From assembly GCF_027887165.1 (NCBI RefSeq), contig NC_077228.1, positions 104,555,799-104,619,798 of the forward strand: a stretch of DNA of 64,000 nucleotides, given 5' to 3'. The DNA comes from Monodelphis domestica. Taxonomy: Eukaryota; Chordata; Mammalia; Didelphimorphia; Didelphidae. Both the position numbers and the translations under genes were made by a program. The notes beneath the pieces are model-generated. The model was given only the letters and a program-made list of their open reading frames with translations, made no database searches and had not been told where the DNA came from. This document shows positions 21,340 through 32,800 of this stretch, piece after piece (the stretch's first letter is position 1; every line of letters begins with the position of its first letter).

Positions 21340-22711
21340 GTTTGACATAATTCCGCAGGCCCACAGGCATATTTGCATGCTGCCTGCATGCACAGCTGTG
21401 TACACTGCCCACTCTGTTCTGGGACAGTCTTCTAGTCAACACTGAACTGGGAGGCACTCCCTGGGCGTCCTTGCTCTTCATCCTCTCCATTCTTGGTTGC
21501 TGGCTCCCAGCTTGACTCTGGGGAGGGCTTCTGACCTTTCCAGGGTCCTAGAGGAGCTCCAAGGGCCCTGGCACCCCTAAGTCTTGTCAGTGGTCTGGTG
21601 AGCTGAAACAGGCTCTAGTGTGGGGGACAACCTAGAAGCTGATACATTCAGATCAGGTAGAAAAGCCCTGAGGAAGGAACCAGGCCTTTGTTAAGCACCT
21701 AACATGTGCCAGGCACTGTGCCTCCCTCTTTTGGGCCCCATAGCTGCTCAGCAGTTAGAGGCTTTTATTTTATTTCTTTTACAGCTGAAGAAACTGAGGC
21801 AGGGGTTTGCCCTCAGCCATTCAGCTAATGCTGAGGCTTAACCTGAATTCCAGGCTTCCCCACTCAGGAGGCAGCCAGACTCCATCCGCTGGGCCACGAG
21901 ACTCCTCTAGGTCAGTCTTCCTAACCTAGGCAGGTATGGTTGGGGATGGGACTAGCCCTCTACCCACTTCCCCAAGAAAAATGGGTTTTTGCAAACTCCC
22001 CCCCCCCCCCCCCTCCACAGGGAAAGGAGGAGGGCTGACCGGAGAAAAGTGCAAGGCAGGAACTAGGTCAAGATGGCCTCCTTCTTGTAAACAGTCCCAG
22101 AAGGAAGGGTTAGCATGTAGGGGATGGGGAGGCAGGAGCCATCTCTAATCTGGAAAGGCTGAGTAGGTACAGGAGGGGAGCAGGAAAGAAAGGGAGGCTG
22201 TGGGGAGCCCCAATACGGTAGGAGAGCAGACAGCTTTGTGGTTTGGGGGGGTCAGAAGTCCTAATCGAGCCCTCCCCAGGAGAGAGGTTGTGGGATGATA
22301 TACCATTGCCTAAGGAGTAGAGCCTCTAAGACTAAGGTGGGGAACACAAAGGGTTCTTCTCTCTGTCAAAAAAGCATCCCTTCGTGATTGGAAATCTGGA
22401 GCAAGTAAGACCAGCTGATCCAACCCCCCTATTTTATAGATGGGGAGACCTGAGCCTGGGGTGGGGGGGAGATGGGGGTTAAGGCTGTGCAGGTGAGGAG
22501 AGCTGGGATCTGAGCCCAGGTCCTTGATTCCCAGATGGTGCTCTACCTACCAGCCCAGGCCAAAAGGAGAATGAATCCCGGCTACAACTCAGCACTGGGA
22601 GGATGTTTGGGGTGCCTAGGGTGCATGGGTTTCTGTGTCTACATGGCATATCCAAGGGTCTGCTTCCCTGTACCACATCACTGGAGAAAATAACTGCCAG
22701 CAAAAAACCCC
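21340..22711. other. Intergenic sequence between GPR37L1/ARL8A convergent ends
   Basis: Contains an L2/MIR-like relic at 21685-21910 (aagcacctaacatgtgccaggca), a C16 run at 21998-22013 and otherwise unique sequence. No gene is supported. Confidence 0.5.
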
Positions 22712-23777
22712 CAACACAAAATTGTTAATTTATTCTCGTTATTATTAGGAGGCCGAAAAAAAATTGTACAGTTACAAGAATCATTTTCCAACAGAAGGAA
22801 TCCAATATGAGCCAGAAAGTGTTTGTAAAAAAAGGGGAGAGAAATGCCACTTTACAATTCATTAAATAAAAACAAAACCAACCCCAAAGAACCAAAATCC
22901 CCCATGCTGAGCTCTCTCCTTGTGCAACTCTGCAAAATAAGAACAGAAAGGGAGGTGGGCAAGAGCTGGGGAGGCCCAGGTAGGGCAGGGGCAAGGGAGA
23001 AGGGCACAGGCTGGTCAGTGGGGGCTGGCCAGGATGCCCTTTCTGGGGGTAAAGGACCAGGGCCAGGCAGGAAAGGAGTTATGGGGGAGGAAGCCTGAAT
23101 GAAAATGCTGGCATCTTGTCCCCTGTGCCAGATAGATAGTCTTTGGCAACTGATCTGTGCCAGTCAGCCCCTCCCTACTTGGAGGGAAGGAAGGGAATCC
23201 CATGGGGTGGCAGCAGAGGGGCACAGAATGGCTACCAATGCCAGGGCCAGGGTCCAGCCCCAGGAAATCAGCCTCTTCCCTGTTTTCTAAGCCTGATATT
23301 TCCCCTTCCCAATATCTTTTCTCCCTCCCAATAGATTTTTGTCTTCTCCTAATCCCCTTCTGGCCCAGGCATTATCATATGGTTGATTTTAGTCATTGCT
23401 TAAATTAAAAAATTAAAATATATATACATATATATACTGTACACACAGGACAGTAACTGAACAGTGTTGGGGAGGGCAGAGAAGGGATGGAGTGGTGGTG
23501 CAAGGTCGGGAGATGGGTGTGGGGGCTGGGGAAAAGGAACAAAGGGCAGAGGAGGGGAGAAGTTAGCGGGTCCAGGTGGGGCCAGTATTCTTTACAATAA
23601 AAACAGGAGTTCAGACCTCAGCAGAACAGGACTCTGGGTCCCTAGAGAGTCCCCCCTCGCCGCACACAATGAGGAGGGGGCGGGAGGAAGGGAGACAGCA
23701 GGGACCGGCGGGGACCACGGTGGCTTTAGTTTTGGACGATGGTGGTCCCTGGTCCGGGGGTGGGATGGACCGCTGTC
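22712..23777 (-). other. ARL8A: ARL8A 3'UTR
   Basis: About 1.05 kb of unique sequence, free of SINEs, runs from the TGA to the distal AATAAA. Absence of young repeats fits a constrained UTR. The exact end is inferred. Confidence 0.7.
22729..22734 (-). terminator. ARL8A: Polyadenylation signal AATAAA for ARL8A
   Basis: TTTATT on the plus strand is AATAAA on the transcript. It is followed on the minus strand by a strong GT-rich downstream element (ttttgtgttgggggtttttt). Confidence 0.75.
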
Positions 23778-23827
23778 TCAGCTTCTCCGTGACTTTGAGT
23801 GCTGGATAAGCCACTGTAGGGTGATGT
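23778..23827 (-). CDS. ARL8A: ARL8A coding exon 7 (last)
   Basis: It encodes [15 protein letters not shown] and TGA. The acceptor is cccacag. The exon completes the Asp codon opened by exon 6. Confidence 0.95.
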
Positions 23828-26800
23828 CTGTGGGAGGAACGAGACCTGTTGGGTTAGAGCCAATGACCGAGGGGAGTTGGGGGGACTGGCTGGGCTGGTT
23901 CAGGGATCACCGAGAGGCCTCCTAGAACACAGCGGCTGGGCCCCAGAAGAGGGCACAGCTTGTGGGAGAAGGGCAGAAGCAATTGCAAAGCCAGGGAGGA
24001 GACAGGCTTTTTAGAGGTGACTGGAGGACATGAATGTCTGCAAAGAAGACAGAAAGTTAGAGAGCCACAAGGCTGGGGAGGGAGCAGGCAGGCCAGAGTG
24101 CACAAGGCCTAGCATACTGGAAAACCTGTTTACTATCTGGCTCCCAGGAATGTGCAATCACAGTCCCCTCCTTAATTCTCCCCTCTCTCTACCCCTAGCC
24201 CCAAATCTACATACCGATGTTATCCTTTTCTTTGCAGGAGATAGAATAGCAGCAGATCTCTCGGTCCTGGATAGCGGACAAATTCCTGGGGGGGGGGGGA
24301 ATCAAGAAAAGGCTTTTCTCAGAATGGGGGTGGTGGAAGTCCACCCATTGTGGCTAGGGGCTGGAAGGATAAGGGCTGGGCAGGAGGACAACACTAGTCT
24401 AGGCAATGGAGAGACCTTTAGAAAGCCAGCATTGGGTGCCACCCTGTGGCAGAGACTGGGAACAGGTCTCTACTCCTCAAGGCATCAGACATCAGAGCAG
24501 AAAATAATGCCTAGAGGCTGGTTTCCTGGGGGGGGGGGGGGGGGGTTGGAGGGGGGGACAGGCATTTTTGGATGGGGAACTAGGAAGAGAAAGAAAGTGG
24601 GGAATTCCAGAAAAAGTATATGCCTGGGGGTCAGCAGGGCTGGGTTCTAGACTTCCAGCTCTGTCTAACTGGCTGTGTGACCTCCGGTCATTCAACTGAC
24701 CCTCCTATAACTCAACTTCCTCATCTATAAACTGGACTAAATGAACTCCAAAAGTTCTTTCAATGTGCCTTTTAAATAAACTTCACAAATTAAGTGTTGG
24801 GTTTTTTCTTAGAGAAATATTTGTGGATTTTAAGGGAGAAATTTTTTACATCTGAAATGATACTGAAGTTCCAAAATATTGTGCACTTTAAATCTAGAAA
24901 TCCTCCTTTTCCATCAACATGAAGGTATGTAGAGCTTAAGAATAAATGATAAAAAACTAAACAGAAAACAGAAGAGCTGGGGATGAGGGAGGGGAAACAT
25001 TTTCCCACTGACCAGCTGGAACTGGCCTGAACCTGGGTCTCTCTCCATTGGTTTTCTCATCTGTCAAATGAGGAGGGTTAGCTCTAACAAGATGCCCTAG
25101 ATCAGCAGTGGCAAACCTTTTAGGGCCCAAGTGCCCAAACTGCAGCCCTCACGCTGCCTGTGAGCCACCCCTTTACCCCAGACAGGAGAGGGAGGAAGCA
25201 CTCCCATTGGGCTGCTGGGCAGAGGGGTGGGTGATGGGAGAAGCTGCCTCTGGCACCAGTGCCATAGATCAAACCACACTCACATTTTTTCAATCAGCTC
25301 CTTCTCATCCAGAGCACCAGGGAGGTCTCGCTTGTTTCCCAGGACTAGGACCTATTGGGGAAAAAAAAGGAGAGAAAGGGATTTGGGATTCTGGGTTACC
25401 ACCCACCAAGGTGAAAGAACATTGGAGACCCCACAGCAAGGAGGCTTCCAAAGAGACAGCCTTTGCCTTACCCTTCCCTTAACATCCAGACCCCAGACTC
25501 TCCTCCCAAGCTCAGTCTCTCCCTCTCCCCCTGGCCTCCTCTCTCTTCCTTTCCTAACCTTTCTTGCTTCCCGTCTCCCTCCACTAGTCTCCCCCATTCT
25601 TCCTTTCCTAGTCTTTTTTCCTTTCTTCCACCTCCTGCTTTCCTCCAACAGTCTTGGCTTACTGACCGGGATTCCCTGCAGCTGAGGCTTGTCCAGTAGA
25701 TTGTGTAGTTCATTTTTGGAAGCCTCAATCTTTTCCTGGTCAGCAGCATCCACCATGTACCTGTGCATATGGGAGGGAAATGGTGACACCACCATGTATA
25801 GGCTGAAACACCAAGAGGCTGTAGAGTAAAAAAGGCAGCAGGATCCTACATCAAGGGAGCCAAAAAGCCATTGGGCCTCTGGAGTCCAGCAACCTCCTTC
25901 CCTACCAATTGCTGATGTCGGGGAAGGAGCTCTGGTCATTGACACTGGGGCAAGGTTGGGTAGGGCAGAGCAGAGGTGAGGGGGCCCTGGGGCCTACTCA
26001 TATGCCACCCACAGCCCCGAGGACATTCAGCATGTGGCCAGGTCCCACCTAACATTCCTGGGCCCTGTTTTCCCTGGTCTGAGGGATGCCAGCAGGCCCT
26101 GGTGAGGGATTGGGCCAAGAACCTGGCTCAGGTGAGGGGCCTAATGAGGGCAAGGTGCAGCAGGGAGCCAGGGCAGACACTGGGCCCTGCCACTCACACG
26201 ATGGCGCTCACTCCACGGCAGTATCGCTCCCACATGCTACGGAAACGGGGCTGGCCTCCGATGTCCCAGAGCTGGGATGGGGGGGAGAAGGGACAGAAGG
26301 GCTCCAGGTCAGGAAGCACTCACCCCAGCACCCCCAGCCCTGCTGGATCCACGTTTCTCTCCCCATCTCACTAACACTGGCACCTCTGAAGCATCTCTGA
26401 TTTCTTCCCACAGGCCCTCGTAGCTCTCTAATGGATTTCGTGAGTAATAATTCTGAGACTAACAGCTCAATCAAAGAGCGCTTACGATGTGCAAAGCGCT
26501 GGGGTTAGCACTGGGTGGAGACAATCCCTGCTCTCAAGGAGCTCTGATGGGAGAGACAATGCACAGTGGAAGTTGGTCTGATATCTTCACTAGATGACAC
26601 ATAGTTCCATCAGGTCAGGGGTCAGATATGAACTCAACTTGGGAACCTCCTCAGTGTTGAGATCTGTGTTCTGTACAAAGTGGGCACAAATTCTCCCCCA
26701 TCCTCTGATGCCCCTCACTGCTGGGTACCCTTTACCCTGAAGAGCTAGAAGGGAACGGGGGCCATTTCTCCTCTGGCCTCATCTTCAGGCCCTGCTCGCC

Positions 26801-29800
26801 ACCCTCAGGCTGGGCCTTCTTCCCCTCTCACCTTGATAGTCACATTTCCTTTGGTGATTTTGCGCATGTTGAACCCTACCGTCGGGATCATGTCTTCATT
26901 GAACTGTCCTGACTGGAAGAAGAATCAGAATTAGAGGTATAGCCCTTCAACACAGTACAAAGAACACAGGACCTTTACATGTCTGAAAAAATCATCAAGA
27001 TGGGGGCAGCTGGGTGGCTCAGTGGATAGAGCATCAGTCTTGGAGATAAAGAGGTTCTGGGTTCAAATCTGGTCCTAGACACTTCCTAGCTGTGTGACCC
27101 TGGGCAAGATTCTAAGAGAGAAAGGAATAGTTAAAAAAAAAATCAGGAGGATGGATGTCTAGATTTCTAAAAGTGCATGAAGGCATGCCCAGATGTTATC
27201 TTGGTTGTCCTCTGCTTGGAAACTGGGCTGTGCCTAAATCAATCCAGGTGCTTGGCCCATATTTAAACCTCTCTAAGGAGAAAGAGAACACAACTTTCAT
27301 CAGGCAAAGATCTCGATGTTTCTCACCTTGGATTGTCAAAACTTCTTTCCAAAATTCTAATAATCCCCATTTGTAGAGTGCTTCAAGGTTTATTTCTGTG
27401 ATTAATTATGATAATTGCTTTTCTAATGTTTTTCCCCCACCCCTTGGTCACAGCAAATACTTTATTGGATATATTGCTGGAGGTTTTTTGGCTAAGATTT
27501 TATTTTAAATCTTTACTGCCATATTAATTAGTAAAGTTTATCCAAAGTCTTCTTTCTCTGTGGTATCCTTCCTTAGTTGCACTTTTAAGGTTTGCAAAGC
27601 ACTTTCCTCATAATAACCCTATGGAATCAGGCATAATTCCTACTTTACAAATAAGGAAATAGACAAAATAGTTACAAACTTGCCTGTGGTCTCATAGCTA
27701 GTGAATACTTTAATTTCTTGAGCCTAAAGATTCAAGTCTATCTTTTTTTTTTCTTAAACCTTTACCTTCTGCCTTAGTAACAACTCTAAGACAAAAGGGC
27801 AAGGGCTAGGCAAATGGGGTTATGTGACTTGTCCAGGGTCACACAGCTAGGACATGTCTGAAGCCATATCTCAACACAGGTCCTCCTGACTCCCAGTCTG
27901 ACACTCTATCTACTGTAACACTTAGTTGCTTCAAGTCCATTTGTCTACTATGATATACTATCTCTTAACCTGTAATTCATACAATGAAATAGAAACCCTT
28001 CTTTTAATTTAGTACTTTGTGGGGATGGAGTGCAGTTACTTCTTCTGAGCATTAGCAAAATGGGTAGAATTTTAGACAAACCATTCAAGTTATACCTCAG
28101 CCTATTCCTTTCTAAGGAAAAAGTCAGTTTATTTTGGCTTATATGCACATAGTGTAGGCTATTCATTTTGTGGATAATCCAAGGTAGATGTTTTGTTTCA
28201 GGTTGGCTTCTCCCCATTCTCCTAGAATGTGTGGATTGTATTATTCCACCATCAGGGGTATAATACAGACTAATTTTCTTATCAACCTGAACCAACGAAC
28301 ACCAGAAAAGTAATTGTGCCACCCTCAAATCATACCATGTCCCAAAAGCAAATTAATTTTCCCCTTTCTATTACTTTATGGCTAGTTTTTATTTTTCTAT
28401 TGCCTTCATTTCCCAATCTTTCTCTGACTTTTGCCAGAGCTAACATGTTGACCCATATTATGATTCACTTCCCTTAATCTGGATAACTGGGAGTTTGCCC
28501 CAATTCTGCTTTTCATCTATTTGTAAACTGCTTCCTCATTTCCATTTCTTCTTTCTGGATTATCTCCAAGACCTGTGATAAGCAGTGTCCTGGAGTGGAA
28601 AGCATCCTGGGTTTGGAGAGGTTCACTGGGATTGAATCTTAGTTCTACTTATTACCTCTATGACCGAGGCAAGTCTCTGCCCTGCTCTGAGTTGGCCTCA
28701 TCTAGAAAATGAGGCCACTGGACTAGAAGACTTCTGAATCTCATTCTCTGATGCGATAAGCTGTATGATGTTGGGAAAATTAGCTCCTTTTTTTGAACCT
28801 CAGTCTCCTTTTATGCCAAATGAAGGGATTGCTGTAGATGGTCTCTATATCTCTTTCCCCTCTATATCTGTGTTTCTCTGGTTCCAAGATGTGGTTATAA
28901 GGTCTCAAAAAAGGCAGGACTAAACTAAGTTGAAAAGATTTGGGGGCAGCTTGGTGGCTCAGTGGATAGAGCACTGGGCCTGGAATTGGGAGGACCTGGG
29001 TGCAAATATGACCTCAGATATTTCCAGCTATGTGACCTGGACAAGTGATTTAATCCCCATAGCTTAGCCTCTGTCTTTTGGTCTTAGTGTTGTTACTAAG
29101 AGAGAAAGTAAGAGTTAAAAAAAATTTTAAGTATAATACCCACAAGGCATATACCCATTTCTCTCTAGGGATAGCACCTTTAGGAGGTTAGGTTTAGTAC
29201 AACTTTAAGGGCAACAGTTCCTTTGTGACTTGGGCATCATTAAATGGTGTTGAGGTCTTTAAGCAGAAACTGAATGACCATTTGTTGGGTATTACTGTGG
29301 GGATTTCTCTTGCATATATGTTGGACCAGGCAGAGAAGACAAGAACTGGAATGGCAAGGGGCACAGGATCCTCCCCATTTCTGAATTTCAAAGGCTCATA
29401 ATAGATATGGGCTGGAAGAGGCCTTAAAGATTATCTGGTTCAGACTTATAATTTTAATGGAGAAATGAAGGCTCTGAAAAGTGTCCACGTGTCCAGTGTC
29501 ACATAAAAGTAGCAGCTGACAGAGTATGACCTGAACCCAGGTTTTTGACATCAGACTCAGGGCACTTCCCAGTATATCACAACAACTTCAAAGCAGCCTG
29601 TCTCATTCTATCCCTCTTTTCCACCAGTATGTGACCCAAGTGTGAGGAAATTCTTCCTTAACTCTTGGTGGGAACTGTATGTGGGTATGTTCCTATTTTC
29701 CCACTCCACTTCTGAATGCATATAAAACTGCCCGTTGGGGCTGGAGTGGTTGGTCAGATAGGACATGATGGTGGCAGGAACTTAATAATGTGACTTTACT

Positions 29801-32800
29801 TCTGAGAAAAGATGGGGCAATAGCTTTTTTGTGGGTGCAGGCAAAGATATGAGCAGGACTCTCCCAGGCCCATTATCTCTTCCTCCTTTTTACAAAGTAA
29901 GCCTAGTAGGGCATATCACACTGACAAGGTCAGAGATATAGAGCTAGAAGGGTCTCTAAGATCCAGTCCAACCTCTCCAAGAGGAAAATGAGAAAAAAAT
30001 AAAGAAGAAGCATTTAAATGGTGCTCGAGCACTTTACAAATATTATCTCATTTGATCTTCCTGACAATGTTGGGAAGTAGATACCATTATGTTTCCTATT
30101 TTATAGGTAAGGAGACTGAGGCAGAAAGTTAATTCCCCAGGGTCACACAGCAAGGAAACTCTGAGGCCACATTTGAATTCAGAACATCCTACCTCCAAAC
30201 CCATACTGTTTGCTGCCCAACTAAGACACAGGGATGCTGAATGACTTCCCAAGGTCACCCACAATATAGTGGAGCAGAGATTCAAATCCAGGGACAATTG
30301 GAGACTTCAATCCTCCCCATGTTGTACTCCCTAAGGAGGGTTATCCCCTAATCCTCAATTAGGGGTATCCTAGGATCATAACAATTTACTTTCAAATGTG
30401 TGAGGCAGGGGACAGTAGATTGAGAGTCAGACCTAAAGATGGGAGGTCCTGGGTTCAAATGTAGCTTCAGATACTTCTTAGCTGTGTGACCCTGGGCAAG
30501 TCACTTAACCCCCATTGCCTAGCCCTTACCACTCTTCTGCCTTGGAACTAATACCCAGTATCAATTCCAAGACGGAAGGTAAGGGCTTAAAAAAAAAATG
30601 TGAGGCACTTTGCTCACAAGGATCCTGTAAGGTAGATTACTATAGTTATTACTATGCCCATTTTACAGAGGAAGGACCCAAGGCTGAGCAAAATGAAAGG
30701 ACTCAATTAAAGTTACAAAATATCAGGCCTAGTGTTCAGTTCTTTTCATACTCTAAATCCAGTGGTCTTGCCACCATGCTATATTATACTGCTTCCCAAA
30801 ACAAGAGGCCTGGCTATGAGCAGTATGTGTTTATTTTATCTTATTTCTTTCAAATCCAAGAACAGTCCTTTTTATAAAACCCAGCCTGTTCCCCCGGTAA
30901 GCCAAAAGATAGGGCTTCCAGGCTGGACAACACAAAGACTATTTGTATAGAAAAGGAAATAAAAAGGTTAAATCCCTCAATGACAGGGGAAGGGGTGGGG
31001 GGTGGGGATGCTTCAAAGGAGAGGATTAATGCTAAAGCAGAAGAGGAAGGAAAACTCCCAGTGGGTTTCAGTATGGCCATTTTCCTTTCCTGTCAGGGGT
31101 CTAGCTCTCCCCCACTCTCTAAGTCCCTTGGGTCATGTTAAAGCTAAACTGGGGCTCTTGCTTCCTTATGAAAGGGCATCTGTACCACTGGGATGGCTGG
31201 CCAAGGTATCTAGAAAGGCAAGTCAAAGATGAAATGACAGAGGAAACAAAGGTTCCATCTCCAGAGCATATTGATCATGCCAACTGCCCAACAAATCAGG
31301 ATCAGGCCCCTTCCTCAGTTTAGGGCTGGATGTCCAAAACAAGGGGAGTCAGACTAAAAATAATTAATTAAAGAAGGCCAATTAATCAAAAGGAAACAGT
31401 ACATTAGGTAATCTGATTTCTAATTGGATGAAAGATTAAGGACTTTCCAAGTTGGGAGGGGGAAGAGAGAAAGGGTATATAATTCCCTGAAATCAGCAAA
31501 AGTGGCATCCTGCTCCCCATGTGCCAGGCAACCATCAAAGGAACAGGGAAACAGTCTCTGACTGAGCAGTGGGGGCCAGTTTTCACATAAGACATATAGG
31601 CTGCTTGAGACAGACCCTTATGAGAACAGTCCTTCCATCCATCTGTGGATCTAACTATTTCTGGTCATCAAGACCTACATCCTTGGGTAAGGGTCTCTAA
31701 ACAGCAGGGACAGGGGGGCCAGTGTCCCAGCCACGCAGGACTAGGTTCAAACAATGCAATATGGTTTTCTCCCAATTCCCAAAATTGAATCAAGTTTTCT
31801 TACCAAAGAGAAGTGGGGCTAGCTCTAGAATTGAGTCACAAGATGGAGTCCGTGTGGTTCATTCAACTGCCTCAATTCCCACTAGAACTGGCAGCCCTAA
31901 TCCCCTCAGTTTCCTCTGTTTGCTTGGATGAGTTTTAAAGGCTCCTTGTAAGGGGATCATAATGACAGAGTTGGAAGGGGCCTCAGAGGTCATCAGATCC
32001 AAGGTGGTACTTTGACCAAGGTCACTCTGGCAATCAGTGGCAAAGCCAGGATGCAAGCTCGGGTCCTGTGGTCAAGTTCAGCCCTGTTGGCCGACTCTAA
32101 CCTTGGAGGCCCAGACCAGGTACCATCCTCTGAGGTAGAAAAACTCCCAGATGAAGACTAAAAAAAATGGAGACCCTAGGCCCACAAATTGCAACTGTAG
32201 TGTAATTCCCTTATTTTACAGATAAAGTAACTGAAGAATGGAAAAGGGGGAGAAAAGGGGACTTGCCTGAGATCACAGGGTGAGTAAAAAGAACCCTGGA
32301 ACCAAAATCTAATCAAGAAGCAGGAAGGCCTAGAGTGGAGGCCAAAGCTCAGACCTTCCCTCAGTAAGGCAGGATTCCTAGGTGTGGGACCCCAGGCAAG
32401 TTGCTTAAACTCTCTGGGCCTCAGTTTCCTCATTCTGTAAAACAGTGCCTCCCTCAATGAGTGGTTATGACTGATGGACTGTGTGAAGGCTCTTTGAACC
32501 TTAGAGTGCTCCATAAATACTGCTGGCTGTTCTTGATCCCATCTTAACCATGACTGAATCCATAAGGACTGGCCAAAGGGAAACAAGACAAGTAACAGCA
32601 GCTGAGCTTTAAGGGGTTTTACAAAGGACTTTCCTCACACCCCTATAAACTAAGAGAAAGTTCCTACTGTGATGATGCTGAGAACCCTAAGTCTTCCATC
32701 ACTTGCGCAATGTCCCTGGCCAAGTTGCTTCCCTCTCTGGGTTTCAGTTTCTCATCTTTTAATGGGAGGGGTTGAGCTCCATGATCAATAAGGCACCTCC

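Noticed and set aside
25663-25666. Alternative donor gtaagc four bases downstream for ARL8A exon 4
   Set aside because: It fits the consensus better but would shift the frame; exon 5 joins correctly only to CCG|gtcagt.
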